Shown: piece after piece, positions 30,117 to 41,379 of the stretch
How the letters are laid out: each line of letters opens with the position of its first letter
Position numbering within the stretch: the stretch's first letter is position 1
Source: Lineus longissimus
Lineage: Eukaryota > Nemertea > Pilidiophora > Heteronemertea > Lineidae
Direction of reading: 5' to 3'
Length of the DNA: 64,000 bases
NCBI RefSeq assembly: GCF_910592395.1
Contig: NC_088323.1
Location: forward strand, 8,186,001 to 8,250,000
The notes under the pieces: model-generated
The model's input: the letters and a program-made list of their open reading frames with translations, nothing else
Databases searched by the model: none
Told to the model about the DNA's origin: nothing
Program-made: the position numbers and the translations under genes

Positions 30117-32380
30117 CTATACACGGCGGTATTTCGGTCCGCTACTCTCACTTTTTGAAAGTCTATCATCCAACTTCTTAATCAGTTCATTGCACTCGGC
30201 ACTTCTCTTGCCAGCGTTTGGTCTCCTCCGGAGGACCTTTTCCCCCTCCACGTCGGTCGTCTCCTCCTCTGACATGTCCTGTTGCCTAAGTTGTTTCCAA
30301 ATTTCCCTCTCCCTGTCTCCCTTCATCCTTTTCTCGCAGGCTTCGAAGAGCTGAAAGAAAAAATTCAATTTTGAATCTCCTTAGAATAAAGTCATATGGT
30401 ATTCTCAATCCAAACAGCAGGACAAACCTCATTCTTTAGTTCGATTGTGATTTAACAAGGGTTTTTGGGTGATATGGGGTTCGGTCTAAGCTTGGAGTAA
30501 AATGTAATTACTCCATGGAAGGTCAAAGATAGGCTAGATCTCATGGTAAAAAAACTCACCCTTCTTTGCCGAGACCGCAGCAGACGCTTTTTCTTCATTT
30601 CCTCCTGCTGGTTCGATTCAGCCTCCTTCTTGGCCTTTTTTAGACTAGTGTAGTAGGTATGACAGGCAACTGCAAGAAGAATGCGATTAAGGATTTAGTG
30701 AGAGCTTAGAGTAATAAACTAGAAGGAGTGAGTTCGCAGTCGACATCAAACGTTCAATCATACATCCCGCCACAGCATGATCTGCGGCTTATAAACACCC
30801 TGCTGAGTGGCACTTGTCTCATACTCCTACACAGTGACAGTAGTGATGAGGTCGACCTAACTCTGCTTTTGGAGATTGCACTTGTCTGTTACTCCAAGGT
30901 GAGAGTTCTATTCCTGGCTCAGCTACCAGCCGGAAGATGTCGTCATGGTCTGTAGGGCTAAGATAAACATAACGCAACGGCTGAATTAAATGTATTTTTT
31001 ATTACACAACCACACAAACATTGCTGAAGGTCGTCCCATAATGTTGTGTTGCCTCCTCCGTGACTCCGTACATACTCCGTGAATAATACACAATCCGTAA
31101 AGTCAGATTTGATAAAGTTTATTTAATCTTAAACTACTAACAATTGAGCTTATTGCGGCAGCAATTTATCGTATCATTCACTATCCATTTTCCTCATCCC
31201 GGCGACCCCGTATCCTCCCCCTGACCTTGACCTCTTACCTCATGTAAGGAGGCTCATAACGGGGGTCGCCGATACTAAGTTAACGGGTTCTACATCTTAC
31301 TACATAACAATAATCCCAAGTGCCTATTCTTCCCGAAATAAATCGTGGAGAAAATTATTATTTTGGAGTCATTGGTGGAGGGGGCATTAGCCCCACACCT
31401 GCCACCCCTCCCCTCCGCTAGGTGCGCCCCTGATCGCTGTCTATCTCTGAACTCACCTCTTATCACGTTCACTGCTGTCCCTTCCTGCTTCTCTCCAACA
31501 AGAGCTACTAAATGGGCCGTAACCCTTTCGTTGCACGCAGCTTTGAACCTGAAAATCAAATTATAACCATTACTGCTAATATCAGTGCACGTATGCAGGA
31601 AAAAACCTAATCATGCAAATCGGAAATCATTTTTCGCCAGTGTAGACACAGAACCCTAGGTTTCCTGAAATGCAAGTGTCAATTCGAATGGAAATAAGCA
31701 GGCATCCAACGTCTTTTATAGGGAGGTGTTCTCCTTGGAGAATGTCCTGAAAGGGTTAACAGTTACACTCCGAACGCAGTGAACCGGCCTCGTTTTGTCG
31801 CTCGATAGGCTGACCCGGGAGGCCGACGCGGACAACTGTCCAGGGGGTCTACTAACAAACAGTAAGCGAACTTGGGTACCGGTAAGACACCATTCCTTAC
31901 AAAGTTGCATCCAAGATGGAGATTACAATGCACCTACCCTTCGTTGAAGTTGTATTTCAGCTCATTTCCTGCGTCCTCGATATTGTATGCTGCACGTACT
32001 GCTGACTGAAATGAAAGAACAAATTATGACTGCTGATGCCCAGCTTTCTCACTCGGTGAATTGGGCTTACTCTTACGTTCTGACATTGCTTTCATCAAAA
32101 GCTTAGAGGCAAGCCCGTGTCCAAAGGTGAGCACATTGGAATCCTATTTCCTAGAATAAAATGACGCCCCCCCCCCCCCCCCCCCCCCCAATCATTGGCT
32201 TACCTTGACTGCAGTGGGGACTTTGACCCTTGACTGCGAAGTCCTTTGGTCACCGCCACGTAAAAGCTCTAATATGGCATCAACATTTTTGTCAATAGCT
32301 GACACGCTGTTTTCAATTCTTGTCATTCTCACTTCCACCTCTCTCACCCTCTGCCTCTGTGCGTCGAATTTCTCTTTAAC
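30117..32380 (-). CDS. Coiled-coil nuclear-type protein, 3' five exons (C14orf93-like)
   Basis: Five minus-strand exons join in phase: 32380-32204, 32005-31938, 31548-31457, 30669-30560 and 30350-30117. All are bordered by AG acceptors and GT donors. The first encodes a heptad-rich helix (RVREVEVRMTRIENSVSAID). Later exons give a conserved-looking helical block and a basic segment (KKKRLLRSRQRR LFE), then DMSEEETTDV and RRRPNAGKRSAECNELI with a C-terminal LDDRLSK helix. The order 'basic RSRxRRLFE, then MS-E/D-EE, then RRP, then ELxxLI-LD' resembles human C14orf93 and related metazoan proteins. Function is unknown. Upstream exons to the right were not identified. No frame break is seen. Confidence 0.65.
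32166..32189 (+). repeat. Homopolymer C run
   Basis: About 24 consecutive C bases lie just downstream of the 32204 exon donor. Length is unreliable in sequencing. Confidence 0.8.
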
Positions 32381-33660
32381 CTGCAAAGTGAGTGGTATGC
32401 GATTCACTAGAAAACCTGGACTGAGTAGACAGGTCCAAGTCAGGATGAACACTGCCCGGGGGGGGGGGATAATAATTGATTCTATGCTGGTTACATGGCG
32501 AATACAGAACACAAAAATGTATATGTACCGGGGGTTCCAATAGGATTTAAAGTGGCACATTCGCCCCCTTCCCTGGATCTCATTGACACAAATCGCAAAC
32601 AAAAACCATTCCATATCTGACACATCAAACTTACAATATAATGGAAACACCCTCATGAGAGTAAGGGGTTCAGAGATAGTGTTTTGACCCCCCCCCTTTT
32701 TACGTGAGCAGTGACCAGAATCCGCTGAGAAAATCTTGATCCCAAAGAAGGGCAGTAACTTGGCCCTGTCTATATTGTGTGACCCCCGCCCCCGCCTGCC
32801 CGCCGCCCCCGACCACTCGCACACGCCCCGCTCAGCACTCAGGTCAGGACTAACGACTTACAGAGTCTGTTTCATTCCAACCCAAGATCTGTACTAAATC
32901 AGATATCAGTGCCAGAGAGACACCATTACCAGAGTATCAGTGACATTCTTATCTGCGTGATGTTGACATGTAAAAAAACTGCCAGTGACCTCTTAATCTA
33001 AACAGACATGCAGTAGCCTACAGTGTGTACAAAGATGCATGCAACAAAGGCCTGAGCTTTCTTCAAGCAAAAGAGTTTGTTGGTGTGTAGAATCTTTATG
33101 ATACACAGGGCGCCCCAGAAAAATGTTGGATGCTAAAAAGAGATAATAGGCGAAAACGGTAGCCTCCCCGCATAGTGGAAGGCGAGTCGGGAGGGGGATA
33201 AAAACCCATAGCCCCGAAAGCCTATGAATAATTATGATTGTGGTCCTGTGAAGATACATTTTTGATTTAGGCCTAGCATATCATAGCAACAAGTAGCCTA
33301 ATCCGCGCCCTTTAGGCCTAACCTGCCTTAGCAATAGTGTTGAGTAATAGTTTAAGAGACGAAGAAAAGTAATAGGGAAACGCATGTACGACTATCTACG
33401 ACTTTTCTTGGGAATTTGGAAAAAAACTTCGTTTTCATGCCAAAACCTACCAAAAACGTAACATGGATAAAACTGACAAGTTTCCCTATTACTGACTTAA
33501 GTTGGTTAAAAAAAAACTCTGCTAATTAAATATTCTTTGCTAATTAAAAAATTAAAACCAAAATAATTATCCCAGTGGGATAAAAACTTATCACGGCGTG
33601 ATAAGTTTACGGTCGCTCCATTCGCCACAAATAAAAACCATTCCACATATGTTTCCTTCG

Positions 33661-33736
33661 CCGGGAAACGAACCCCCGCCAACACCTAACCTCAGGTGTG
33701 GAAGCTCCATGCTTTACCCACTCAGCCATTGAACGC
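33661..33736 (-). repeat. tRNA-like SINE head or tRNA pseudogene
   Basis: On the minus strand there is an A-box-like TGGCTGAGTGGGT and a B-box-like GGTTCGTTTCCC at roughly tRNA spacing. Between them is a hairpin with AACACCTAACCTCAGG-type text. The overall shape recalls a long-variable-arm Ser/Leu tRNA, but no acceptor stem closes it. A separate CTTATCACGGCGTGATAAG hairpin lies at about 33585-33605. Confidence 0.45.
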
Positions 33737-34238
33737 AATCCTTGGATCAATGACAGTTGGGCCTATGTAAGGTAGCCCTATTTAGCAGTAATTGCGCCAG
33801 TGCTGCCATCTGCTAACATTTTATCTAACCAAAATTCAAAGAAAATTCAAGTAACATAAATAATGTATTACCCATTGGCAACGAAGCATAAGGATAACAT
33901 TACATTTGACTTTTATCACTTTGATGCCTATGTTACTGCTAAGAGCTTTTTCAAAGTACAAGAAAGTGATATCACGCCAGGGTTTTTAAAATTGTAAAAC
34001 AGAGATGATTGTCTTAGACTTGAAAAAAAACCACTGACGTTCTACCAGAATCAGTTTAACATGGCCGTCTGGTTCGCGACAACTGGATGTGGTATTTCAC
34101 TCGAGCACCTGAACAGCAGCAATCAAATGATCAGATCATTTTACAGGTTCCACACCTACTATCAAATCAGAAAAATTATGAAGAACCTTGATATCCCCAT
34201 TTTGGGAGAAAGCAATTTCAACGAAACAAACAATAACA

Positions 34239-35846
34239 TTAACCGCAGGAAACTAGGCGAGTTACTAAGTGAGTTTGGCTTAAAATATGAATTTGATTTT
34301 TCAGTGTTTGAAAGTAATGAGGGGTGGACTTCGTGGAATGTAGGTCAGGATTCGACAACCTTTGGTATATTTGATATATTTGGTCTGCAATGGCAGGTTG
34401 AATGGTAGCATGACCTTTGTGAGAAGGAGGAGGATCATTGGGGTGGAGGGCCTGAGCTCTTTTGAAAAAACACCAGCTTTTTTCACCATCAGGACAACGT
34501 TCATGTTGTGGATGCTCATCGGTGCTTTTTGTATGGTAAAATGAAGCCCATATTGCTTCTTGCATAGCATTCACAGAATTAATGTTGTCCTTCATGGCTG
34601 TGCCAAAATAATTGGCGAGTTTCTTGATCAATTCATCAGTAAGACCACCTCGTCCCCCAATTGATTCACTTCCCTTCTTAGTCTTTTTCAAATTAGTCAA
34701 GACAGTAAACATCCTTGCTAACATGGTTTATACACTCCTCTTTCTTGTTCTCAACATCTGGGCCATACACTTCAGCCTGGTTGAGCTTGACTGAAGATGT
34801 CGAGTCTCCATCACCAATCATGGTGGTGTAGGCCCCCTATGTAAATTTGTAGCGCTCTTTGGAGCGCTGCCACATTACAAGTGCTGCATGTGTTTCCATA
34901 TTGCCACTTGACCCCTGATAGTTCTTTTGACATGACGGCAAATGTTTCTCATGCCAAGCAGCATACTGTTGAGAGTCTTCACGGGGGTGCAAAGATACAT
35001 CCATGACAAAATTTGGACATTGCGTGATAGTCTATAGCCAGTCCAGAGAAAATTTCCACAAAACCAAGTCCATGATTGAAGACATGTCCCCCACCACCTC
35101 GCCTCTGCCATGTCCCATCATAAGAAACGCTTATGTCGATCACCTCCTTTCCAATATTGTCCTCATCCCAGCTTTCGTAAACCCTTCGAAAAAATCTTGG
35201 CTTGGGATGCAAAGAACTCACACATGAAAAGGTCCATGTCTGCTGCAATTTTTGCAACATGGGTCAGCAGAGACTTGTGATGGATACTTGAGGGCATATT
35301 CATATAAGTTGTGAACAAGTCCAACTCCGCTGGCCCACACCCAATCTGTCTCAAGACAAAGGCCATCCTACGGTTGACATCATATGGTTGTTTCCCCTTT
35401 CTGCCAGTACCAGGTCCTTGTGGTCCACTTTGAATATGGAGGGAAGAAAAAAAATTTCACCTTGTTTCTCCCCACACTGACTGCAAACCAGTTCCATTGA
35501 CACTGCTAATCCTTGTGATGACGTGTAACGGACACTGAGGGTTGAATCGTAGCTGGAAGCACACAACAGGTTCTTCACCAGCACATTCAAACAGGTGACA
35601 TCCACAAGCCCATATCGAGCAGGATCCCGGGCATTGGGGTCCTCGGCTTGTGGCTCAGTATCATTCCCATCTGTTGGCTGCAGGATCTTTTTTAAAGTTA
35701 GTTTTCTTTGTGTGGCACTAATAGACTTGTCCAACAAATCTAGCCCCTCCCCCCCCCCCATATATTTAGCATCTCCTCAAGAAGTTCTGAAGCCTTGGGC
35801 TTGTTGGCCTTGGGAACAGGCCCATCATCATCACTCTCACTACTGG
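34239..35846 (-). pseudogene. Second transposase copy, Kolobok/Mutator-like, decayed
   Basis: Fragments in shifting frames follow the same order as the transposase at 7549-10902. They are RYGLVDVTCLNVLV (35600s), an N-terminal zinc-ribbon-like CSQCGE, then VSYDGTWQRRG (first Asp; compare VSFDGSW), CHGCIFAPP, and IGGRGGLTDELIKKLANYFG with HTKSTDEHPQH and CPDGEKSWC. At least four frame breaks are needed. The second-Asp and Glu segments are lost or scrambled near 34800-34980. The N-terminal side is cut by an LTR at 35847. This is a different, older member of the family. Confidence 0.7.
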
Positions 35847-36512
35847 TGTTGCGGAGCTCCTATTTGGGGCGGCTCCTATTGGGTGTGGCTGCTGGCACTC
35901 CTCTGAGGAACTAGCGAGAGGGCTCCGTTGGATCAAGCGACGTGAGGACAGAATAAAACGGAAGGCAGAATTCTTCTTCAGAACTTTGTTGACTCAACGT
36001 AGCGGTACAATACATGGAGTCAAACAGATTCAGTCTCTAGTCTTGGGTCGTCTCTAAGGGTTTTGGAATGGGAGCACGCTGTTAACAAGGGCCACTAATT
36101 GGATATTACTAGATCAGGCATCTCGATTGTCATTGGCTGAAGGTAAATCTCCAGTCCTGATGACCACAAGGAGGTGGCGACCGTACGTCCAAAAAGTCAC
36201 CTGTTCTGCAATGTGCCCCCATCTTATCACTTAAATTAAGCTTTTATATTAATAACCAGTATGGGTCAATTTGTATTTCTCATTAACAATCCTACATTTC
36301 AATTCATGATTACTAATTCTGGGATACGAGTTACTAATGCTATTTTCAAAATGTACACAAAATAATGACAAAATTGCCATGCTGGTTGACGGTTAGTACA
36401 ACATAAAACTGGTTTTATAAACTTGGAACTTTTCCGTTCATGATTAAGGGCAATAATATAAATCAAATTACCCTTACATAATGTTACGTGATCAACAGTC
36501 TGCATAATAAAC
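35847..36512 (-). repeat. Solo LTR of the Ty3/gypsy family, copy 1
   Basis: It begins TGTTGCGGAGC (plus-strand view) and shares ordered blocks with 36523, 55133 and 61069: GAACTAGCG, TTCAGAACTTTGTTG, GGTCGTCTC and CTAATTGGAT. The far end near AATAAACA is approximate. The orientation matches the 3' LTR at 61069. Confidence 0.65.
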
Positions 36513-36522
36513 ATTTATTATA

Positions 36523-37206
36523 TGTTGCGGAGTCCCTTCCTTCTGCTATGGGCTCCTAGGGAACTAGCTCTTGTGAGGGCAGGATCAAGTGAAAGGACAA
36601 GAAGTCAGGTGTATCTCTTTCAGAACTTTGTTGTACGTCTGTTACAGGTTGTTACTGGTTCAGGTTGTTACATGTTCAGGTTGTTACAGGTTCAGGTTGG
36701 AGGTCGTCTCTGAGGATTCGGTCGGAGGGCCACGCTAATAAAGGCAGACTAATTGGATAACATGTGATCAGCCACCTCGATTCCTATTGGTTGGACATCA
36801 GGGTGTTGGCCCGCTGGACCACTGGGAGGTGGCGACCTCACTTCCAAAAGCCATCCCTTAAGGAACGTGTACCTCATAACAATTTTAATTTAAACTTTTT
36901 ATCTTCATAACCCGTATGGTCCATCTTAATAACCCGTAGGGTCCATCTCAATAACCCGTATGGTTCATTAGTTTTTCCAATTAACAATTATACATTTCAA
37001 TTTGTTATTATGAATTTGGGGATACAAGTTGCTAATGTTATTGTCGAGATGTACACGAACTAATGAACTAATAACAAAATTGTCATGCCGGTTAAGGTAA
37101 AATACAATACGAAATTGGTTTTACTAACTTGAAACTCCTGTGAACTCTTAAAATATCAGCTGAACTGTTTGAATTCTATAAAGGTTTTAAGAGATGTCAA
37201 AATACA
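36523..37206 (-). repeat. Solo LTR of the Ty3/gypsy family, copy 2
   Basis: It starts TGTTGCGGAGTCCC directly after copy 1 and has the same orientation. It has a short internal array of GGTTGTTAC and GTTCAGGTTG units (about 36640-36700) and three AATAACCCGTA-type units (36910-36965) not seen in the other copies. The right end near AATACAACA is approximate. Confidence 0.6.
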
Positions 37207-37285
37207 ACAACTTCCTAATATTTCTCATATCACTACATATTACTTCATTACATATAACTGAAAATTGGGCTTCAGTTTATTACTC

Positions 37286-37485
37286 TACTGTAAACCATGA
37301 AATTTTCTCGGCTTTTAATGTTAGCGAATTTGTTCATTTCTGATTTGGCGTCCGTTTAAATTCCGCGCTTCCCGAAGTTTCAATGCATAATGCATTAGAG
37401 ATTAAATTTTCATGAGAATAATGTTCGCGTTTGGGGCCCTCTTCGCGAAAATAAAACACTCGCGAAAATTTCATAGTTTACAGTA
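37286..37485. mobile_element. MITE with CTGTAAAC inverted ends
   Basis: TACTGTAAACCATGAAATTT at the left is mirrored by AAATTTCATAGTTTACAGTA at the right. The 200-base interior has no coding potential and repeats TTCGCGAAAAT-type blocks. TA flanks suggest a Tc1/mariner-type element, though hAT-like use of short flanks is not excluded. Confidence 0.75.
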
Positions 37486-37496
37486 TTTACCGATAC

Positions 37497-37830
37497 TTAT
37501 TTATTTCTGAAGCGGGAATTCTGCAGTGTAGCTTCAATGACATCACTCTTCGCAGGCCTTTCAGCAGTAGAGATGTGTCGACGAACCTCTGGAAGGTCCA
37601 CATGAGATTTTTCCATGTCAGTAGTACGCACCAGGATCACATCCCTCATCATGTCCTCACGATAGCTGTGGTCCTTTGGGACCTTCACTTGCTTTGCTAT
37701 CCATTTGGTCCTATTTGTGAAGGACTTTGGCACAACAACATTGTACCTTGGCTGGTCAGCTTTGGTGGTAGCCTGTTGCCTACCAGCACCATGGTTGTGG
37801 TCGATTGCAGCTAGTGTAGAGGATTAAGGG
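37497..37830 (-). pseudogene. C-terminal fragment of a DDE transposase
   Basis: The minus frame reads HHGAGRQQATTKADQPRY and then KWIAKQVKVPKD. I recognise this as the usual C-terminal pattern (N-x-x-x-GRxQATT-x-x-G-x-P-R-Y, then a K-P-V motif) of the transposase class found at 39952-40612. The gap between the two pieces is filled by tandem repeats and a foldback element. It is probably the end of that same gene. Confidence 0.6.
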
Positions 37831-37849
37831 TTGTAGTTGGGTCGGGGGG

Positions 37850-38030
37850 GGGGGGTGCCCTTGTGGTCGATTGGGGAGTGTAATTCTTACGCTTGTGAAA
37901 TGGTAAGTATTTGCTCCAGCAGTGGGGACCGTGATCCGAGGGGATATTCTTACACTTGTGAAATGGCAAGAAGTCGGGGACAATGATTGGGGAATAATTC
38001 TTACTTTTGTGATATGGTAAGAAGGGTTTT
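37850..38030 (+). repeat. Tandem repeats with ATTCTTAC-CTTGTG unit
   Basis: Three units share ATTCTTACxCTTGTGxAATGG followed by G-rich sequence, with a period of about 60 bases. They are preceded by a run of about 11 G. Nothing coding was seen. Confidence 0.65.
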
Positions 38031-38791
38031 GCTCAAGGAATCACACAATGTCCTGAGTTCAGCAGATGTAAGCGTGCTCTGGTGGCTTACTGGAAGCTGT
38101 GTAAACAGCAACACGCGTAATTGGTACCTGTGGTAGATTAGTAATCTATTCACGGCTGGAGGTCTTATTGAGCCAGGTCAATATTTCCAAAAAGGTACCA
38201 GTGATGTTATTTGACGAAGACACAGACAAACTGAGTCCTAAACACGAGGTATTTCTTGGTATAAGGCTCTGCTAAACGTATCCAAAATGGGGGGTGGACT
38301 TAACTCAAAGGTAAAGCACAAGCTCTACAGTAGCAGAAAGGGGCGTTTGTAAGAATCGTACCTCTTCGCTAGGAATCAATTTACGTAAAAGGTTGTTAGT
38401 ATAGCACACGATATTATCAAGCTAAGATTAAAATATGTTTTATAATTTTATTGAGGAGAATTTACAATAGTAGGAGGGGGATGTAACATAAAGGCCTAAA
38501 GGTGAATTAGGCTGAATACCGCTAAAAGTTGTTGAAGTCAGCAGGTATAGAATTATACGTAATAGTAATTATTTCTTATCATAAGTAATTTCCGTTCGTG
38601 TACCGTGGGAGATCACTTCAAAGCCAAGAGTAATAGTAATCAAGATGGTGGCTAATTAAGTTCGTATCAATACAAGAATGATAATTGTGACGTAGAAAAA
38701 TAGGTGAAACCGGCAAACTTACGTGTGTTTTCTTTGAGTGAAATAGAATGAATTTTAGGTTATCCGAAATATGAGAAATACGGGAAAGAAA

Positions 38792-39312
38792 GGTAACCGG
38801 AAAAACGCCGACCGACCGACCGACCTACCGACCTGCCAACCTACCGTCATATGCAGTATCCCTTTCGCTTTTCACATGTATCTGTGTAGTGCCCAGCGCA
38901 ATTCACGTGATGGATTCGGACATGTCTGACAGCAGCATCTTCAGTCAATTAAACCGGGAAAACGAGCCCACGCGGTAAGGAACTGATAACGATACTCTAA
39001 AGATTTAAAAGATATGCTTTGTCTACATGGTCGGTGGATATAAAAACATGACTTGGGCCTAATCTATGCACTGTAGTTTTTCTACTCGAGTGTCTCGACC
39101 GATGCAATGCATGAACTGCAACGCGCAATATGCATTTGTTGTCATTTGAACAGCGCACGTGCGCTTGTTTACAATTTCATTTCACATGACCTGCTATCGT
39201 GGATTGGATATATCACATTGACTTATGAGACCTGAGACTCAAATGCGAAACTCTTGGGTTAGTAGGTCGGTAGGTCGGTCGGTCGGTCGGTCGGCGTTTT
39301 TCCGGTTACCGG
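38792..39312. mobile_element. Foldback element with ACCG-repeat arms
   Basis: GGTAACCGGAAAAACGCCG followed by GACC repeats at 38792-38843 is mirrored by GGTC repeats then CGGCGTTTTTCCGGTTACC at 39260-39312. The arms are about 45 bases, mostly a simple (GACC)n array, and the 420-base centre is unique. It splits the transposase fragments at 37497 and 39952. Confidence 0.7.
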
Positions 39313-39951
39313 AAAGAAATCGGGGCTTCGGATCTCAGTGGCCGTTTAGTCTGTCTTGGTGTTTCGACTGAGATCCTCTTCTAAGTGTGAGCGTCCTGAA
39401 GCTTATTTTGTTATTTTGCCTTATCACATATATCATTATTTCTAGCTATTGCTCAATTCAAAACTTGCATAGATATTACTCAACCAATTAGTCATGGTTT
39501 CTTGGAAATGCATTCCTTTAGCATGATGAGACATGTTGTGACGGTGATTTTGTTCTTTTAATAGAAATTTATTAATTATACTTATGTAATAATGCACCTG
39601 TTAAGGTGAGTAATGTTTTGACTAGGATGAAGTGAAGCCCGAAAAGCGAATAAATGGCCTAATGGTAGTAAGCAACATGATACTGCTTCATGACACGCAA
39701 ACAAGCAAGGGGTCTGAGAAGGATTCTAAGTAAATATTGATAACACTTTTATATCATACCATATCATATCATTAAAAAGGTCGAAGGCCTTTTTAACTGT
39801 AAGTCCTTGTTGAGAGCCCTCACTCGTTCGCAACATGAAACAATATTTAAATCAAAGGAAGATATTTACAGCAGTTCATGATTTCACGTGAAGTGATTGT
39901 TCAATAAAATAGTGGTATAGTGCGCAGCACTATACACTAGCTGAGTCCTAC

Positions 39952-40612
39952 TTACCATGCCCTTGTAAGAAAAATGCTGCCTCTTGGGGCATACTTGGTG
40001 ACAAGGGAGTGATAAACTTCTAGATAACCAGTATGGCAGTACAGAGCACAAAACTTCAGATCACCCAAGACAGTTTTTTTCTTCACCACTTTCGTGAGTG
40101 CATCATGAGCAGGCGACCCAACTGGAAGCCATGACTTGGATCGATCTTCATCACCAAGGGGGGGATGTTGACAAGCATGAAAGAATTTCTTGTCTTTCCA
40201 CACATGAATGTTGGCTGTGTGGTAGAGGATAGATTCCCACTTCTCTTGGAGAATCTCTACATTTCCTTGGCAGGATTCTGAGCACCACCAGAAGTGGTTA
40301 CTTACAGACTGTAACCAGGCAAGGAGAAGGGCAAGTACTTTTTTCTTGCCACATGCCTTCACAATTTTCTTGATAATACTTTTGCAGAAATGCCAAAGAT
40401 CGAACTGGTGTGTAATTTCTGGAAATTCTACCCTAATGATTTTGCGCACAGTTTTGTGCCTGTCAGTGGTCAGAATGTTGACAGAGATGTTCCATTTTTT
40501 CATGTTTTCAAGACACATTCTGAGTCCCATTGGCTCCATTGCATTGGAGTTCTTCACCTGGGGATCTGCCTTATTTAGCACAACAAAATCGAAAGTCTTC
40601 ACAAATATCGGA
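39952..40612 (-). pseudogene. DDE transposase fragment (Kolobok/THAP-associated type)
   Basis: The chain begins near KTFDFVVLNKAD, where it abuts a Ty3/gypsy remnant. It has VKNSNAMEPMGL, the catalytic-type Asp in TTDRHKTVRK, HQFDLWHFCKSI, and SNHFWWCSESCQGN, then CALYCHTGYLEVYHSL with the likely Glu. This order matches metazoan transposases that carry an N-terminal THAP domain, which I associate with Kolobok. The THAP and first-Asp regions are missing. A frame change near YAPRGSIF precedes a GT donor-like end at about 39952. Confidence 0.6.
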
Positions 40613-41245
40613 CGCTATAGCAATGACCTTATTTGACCTGATCCGGACAGAATGGTTGTTTGGGTTAAGAATAGTGATCAGTGACTTACCGCTATTTACC
40701 TTTGACACACAACGGGCGACAAGGACGCCATTGTTATCTATGTTTGCAAAAGGTTCGATCAAAACATGTTGGTTCTGGTAAATTTGGTCTACATGCACCG
40801 GTATTGTTGTCTGACTCCGAGGAGGGAGTTTGACGGATTTAGCCACACGTGTCAGTCCCGTGGGGACTTGTATCAAGTCGACCGCTATCTCGTTCTGTAA
40901 AGTCAGCGTCAATGTGTCATAGTCTATATTGGCCTTGTTGTCAGTGAGAAATGGTCTACCTAGAATGAGAGTTGAGGTCTCATCTGGTATATCTACTACA
41001 TAGAAGTTATGAGGAATGGTAATTTTGCCAAAACAGAGTTTAAGTAAAACTTTGCCGAGTACAGTATGCCTAGTACCACCTACACCAGTGATATATTGTA
41101 GTTGGCATTTTGCCTTTGGAGACCTAGGGGATAAGTTGCGTAACATCTTATGGGAAATGCAGATAATTTGTGCGCCCGTGTCGATGAGGCATCGCACCTG
41201 ACGTCCACCAACGGTTGCGTTGATACAGTTATCGGACATGCTCAA
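40613..41245 (-). CDS. Ty3/gypsy aspartic protease and linker
   Basis: A retropepsin active site is seen in CLIDTGAQI and the partner loop in TLILGRPFLTD. A C-terminal stretch with PPRSQTTIPVHV and VRIRSNKVIAIAS is the usual spacer before RT. The RT is absent: the sequence passes directly into an unrelated transposase at about 40612. The stop at 40571 lies within that neighbour. Zinc-knuckle and gag sequence lie upstream at 41380-42568. Confidence 0.8.
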
Positions 41246-41379
41246 GATGCAGGTGCCCTGATGTGTTTGTTTAGAGCATGTAGTTTTATCGTGCCCGGCC
41301 GAGGCTGTTTGGACTCCCTGGACAGGCGCGCACCCCTATTGGTTAGATGGAGCGGACCGCCGCGACGACTGACATACAT

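Noticed and set aside
33661-33736. Functional tRNA gene
   Set aside because: A- and B-box-like sequences exist, but the acceptor stem does not close and a poly-T terminator is not placed properly, so a SINE or pseudogene is likelier.
37840-38030. Exons of a gene, because several GTAAG sequences recur
   Set aside because: The donors recur because the sequence is a tandem repeat; no open frame joins them.
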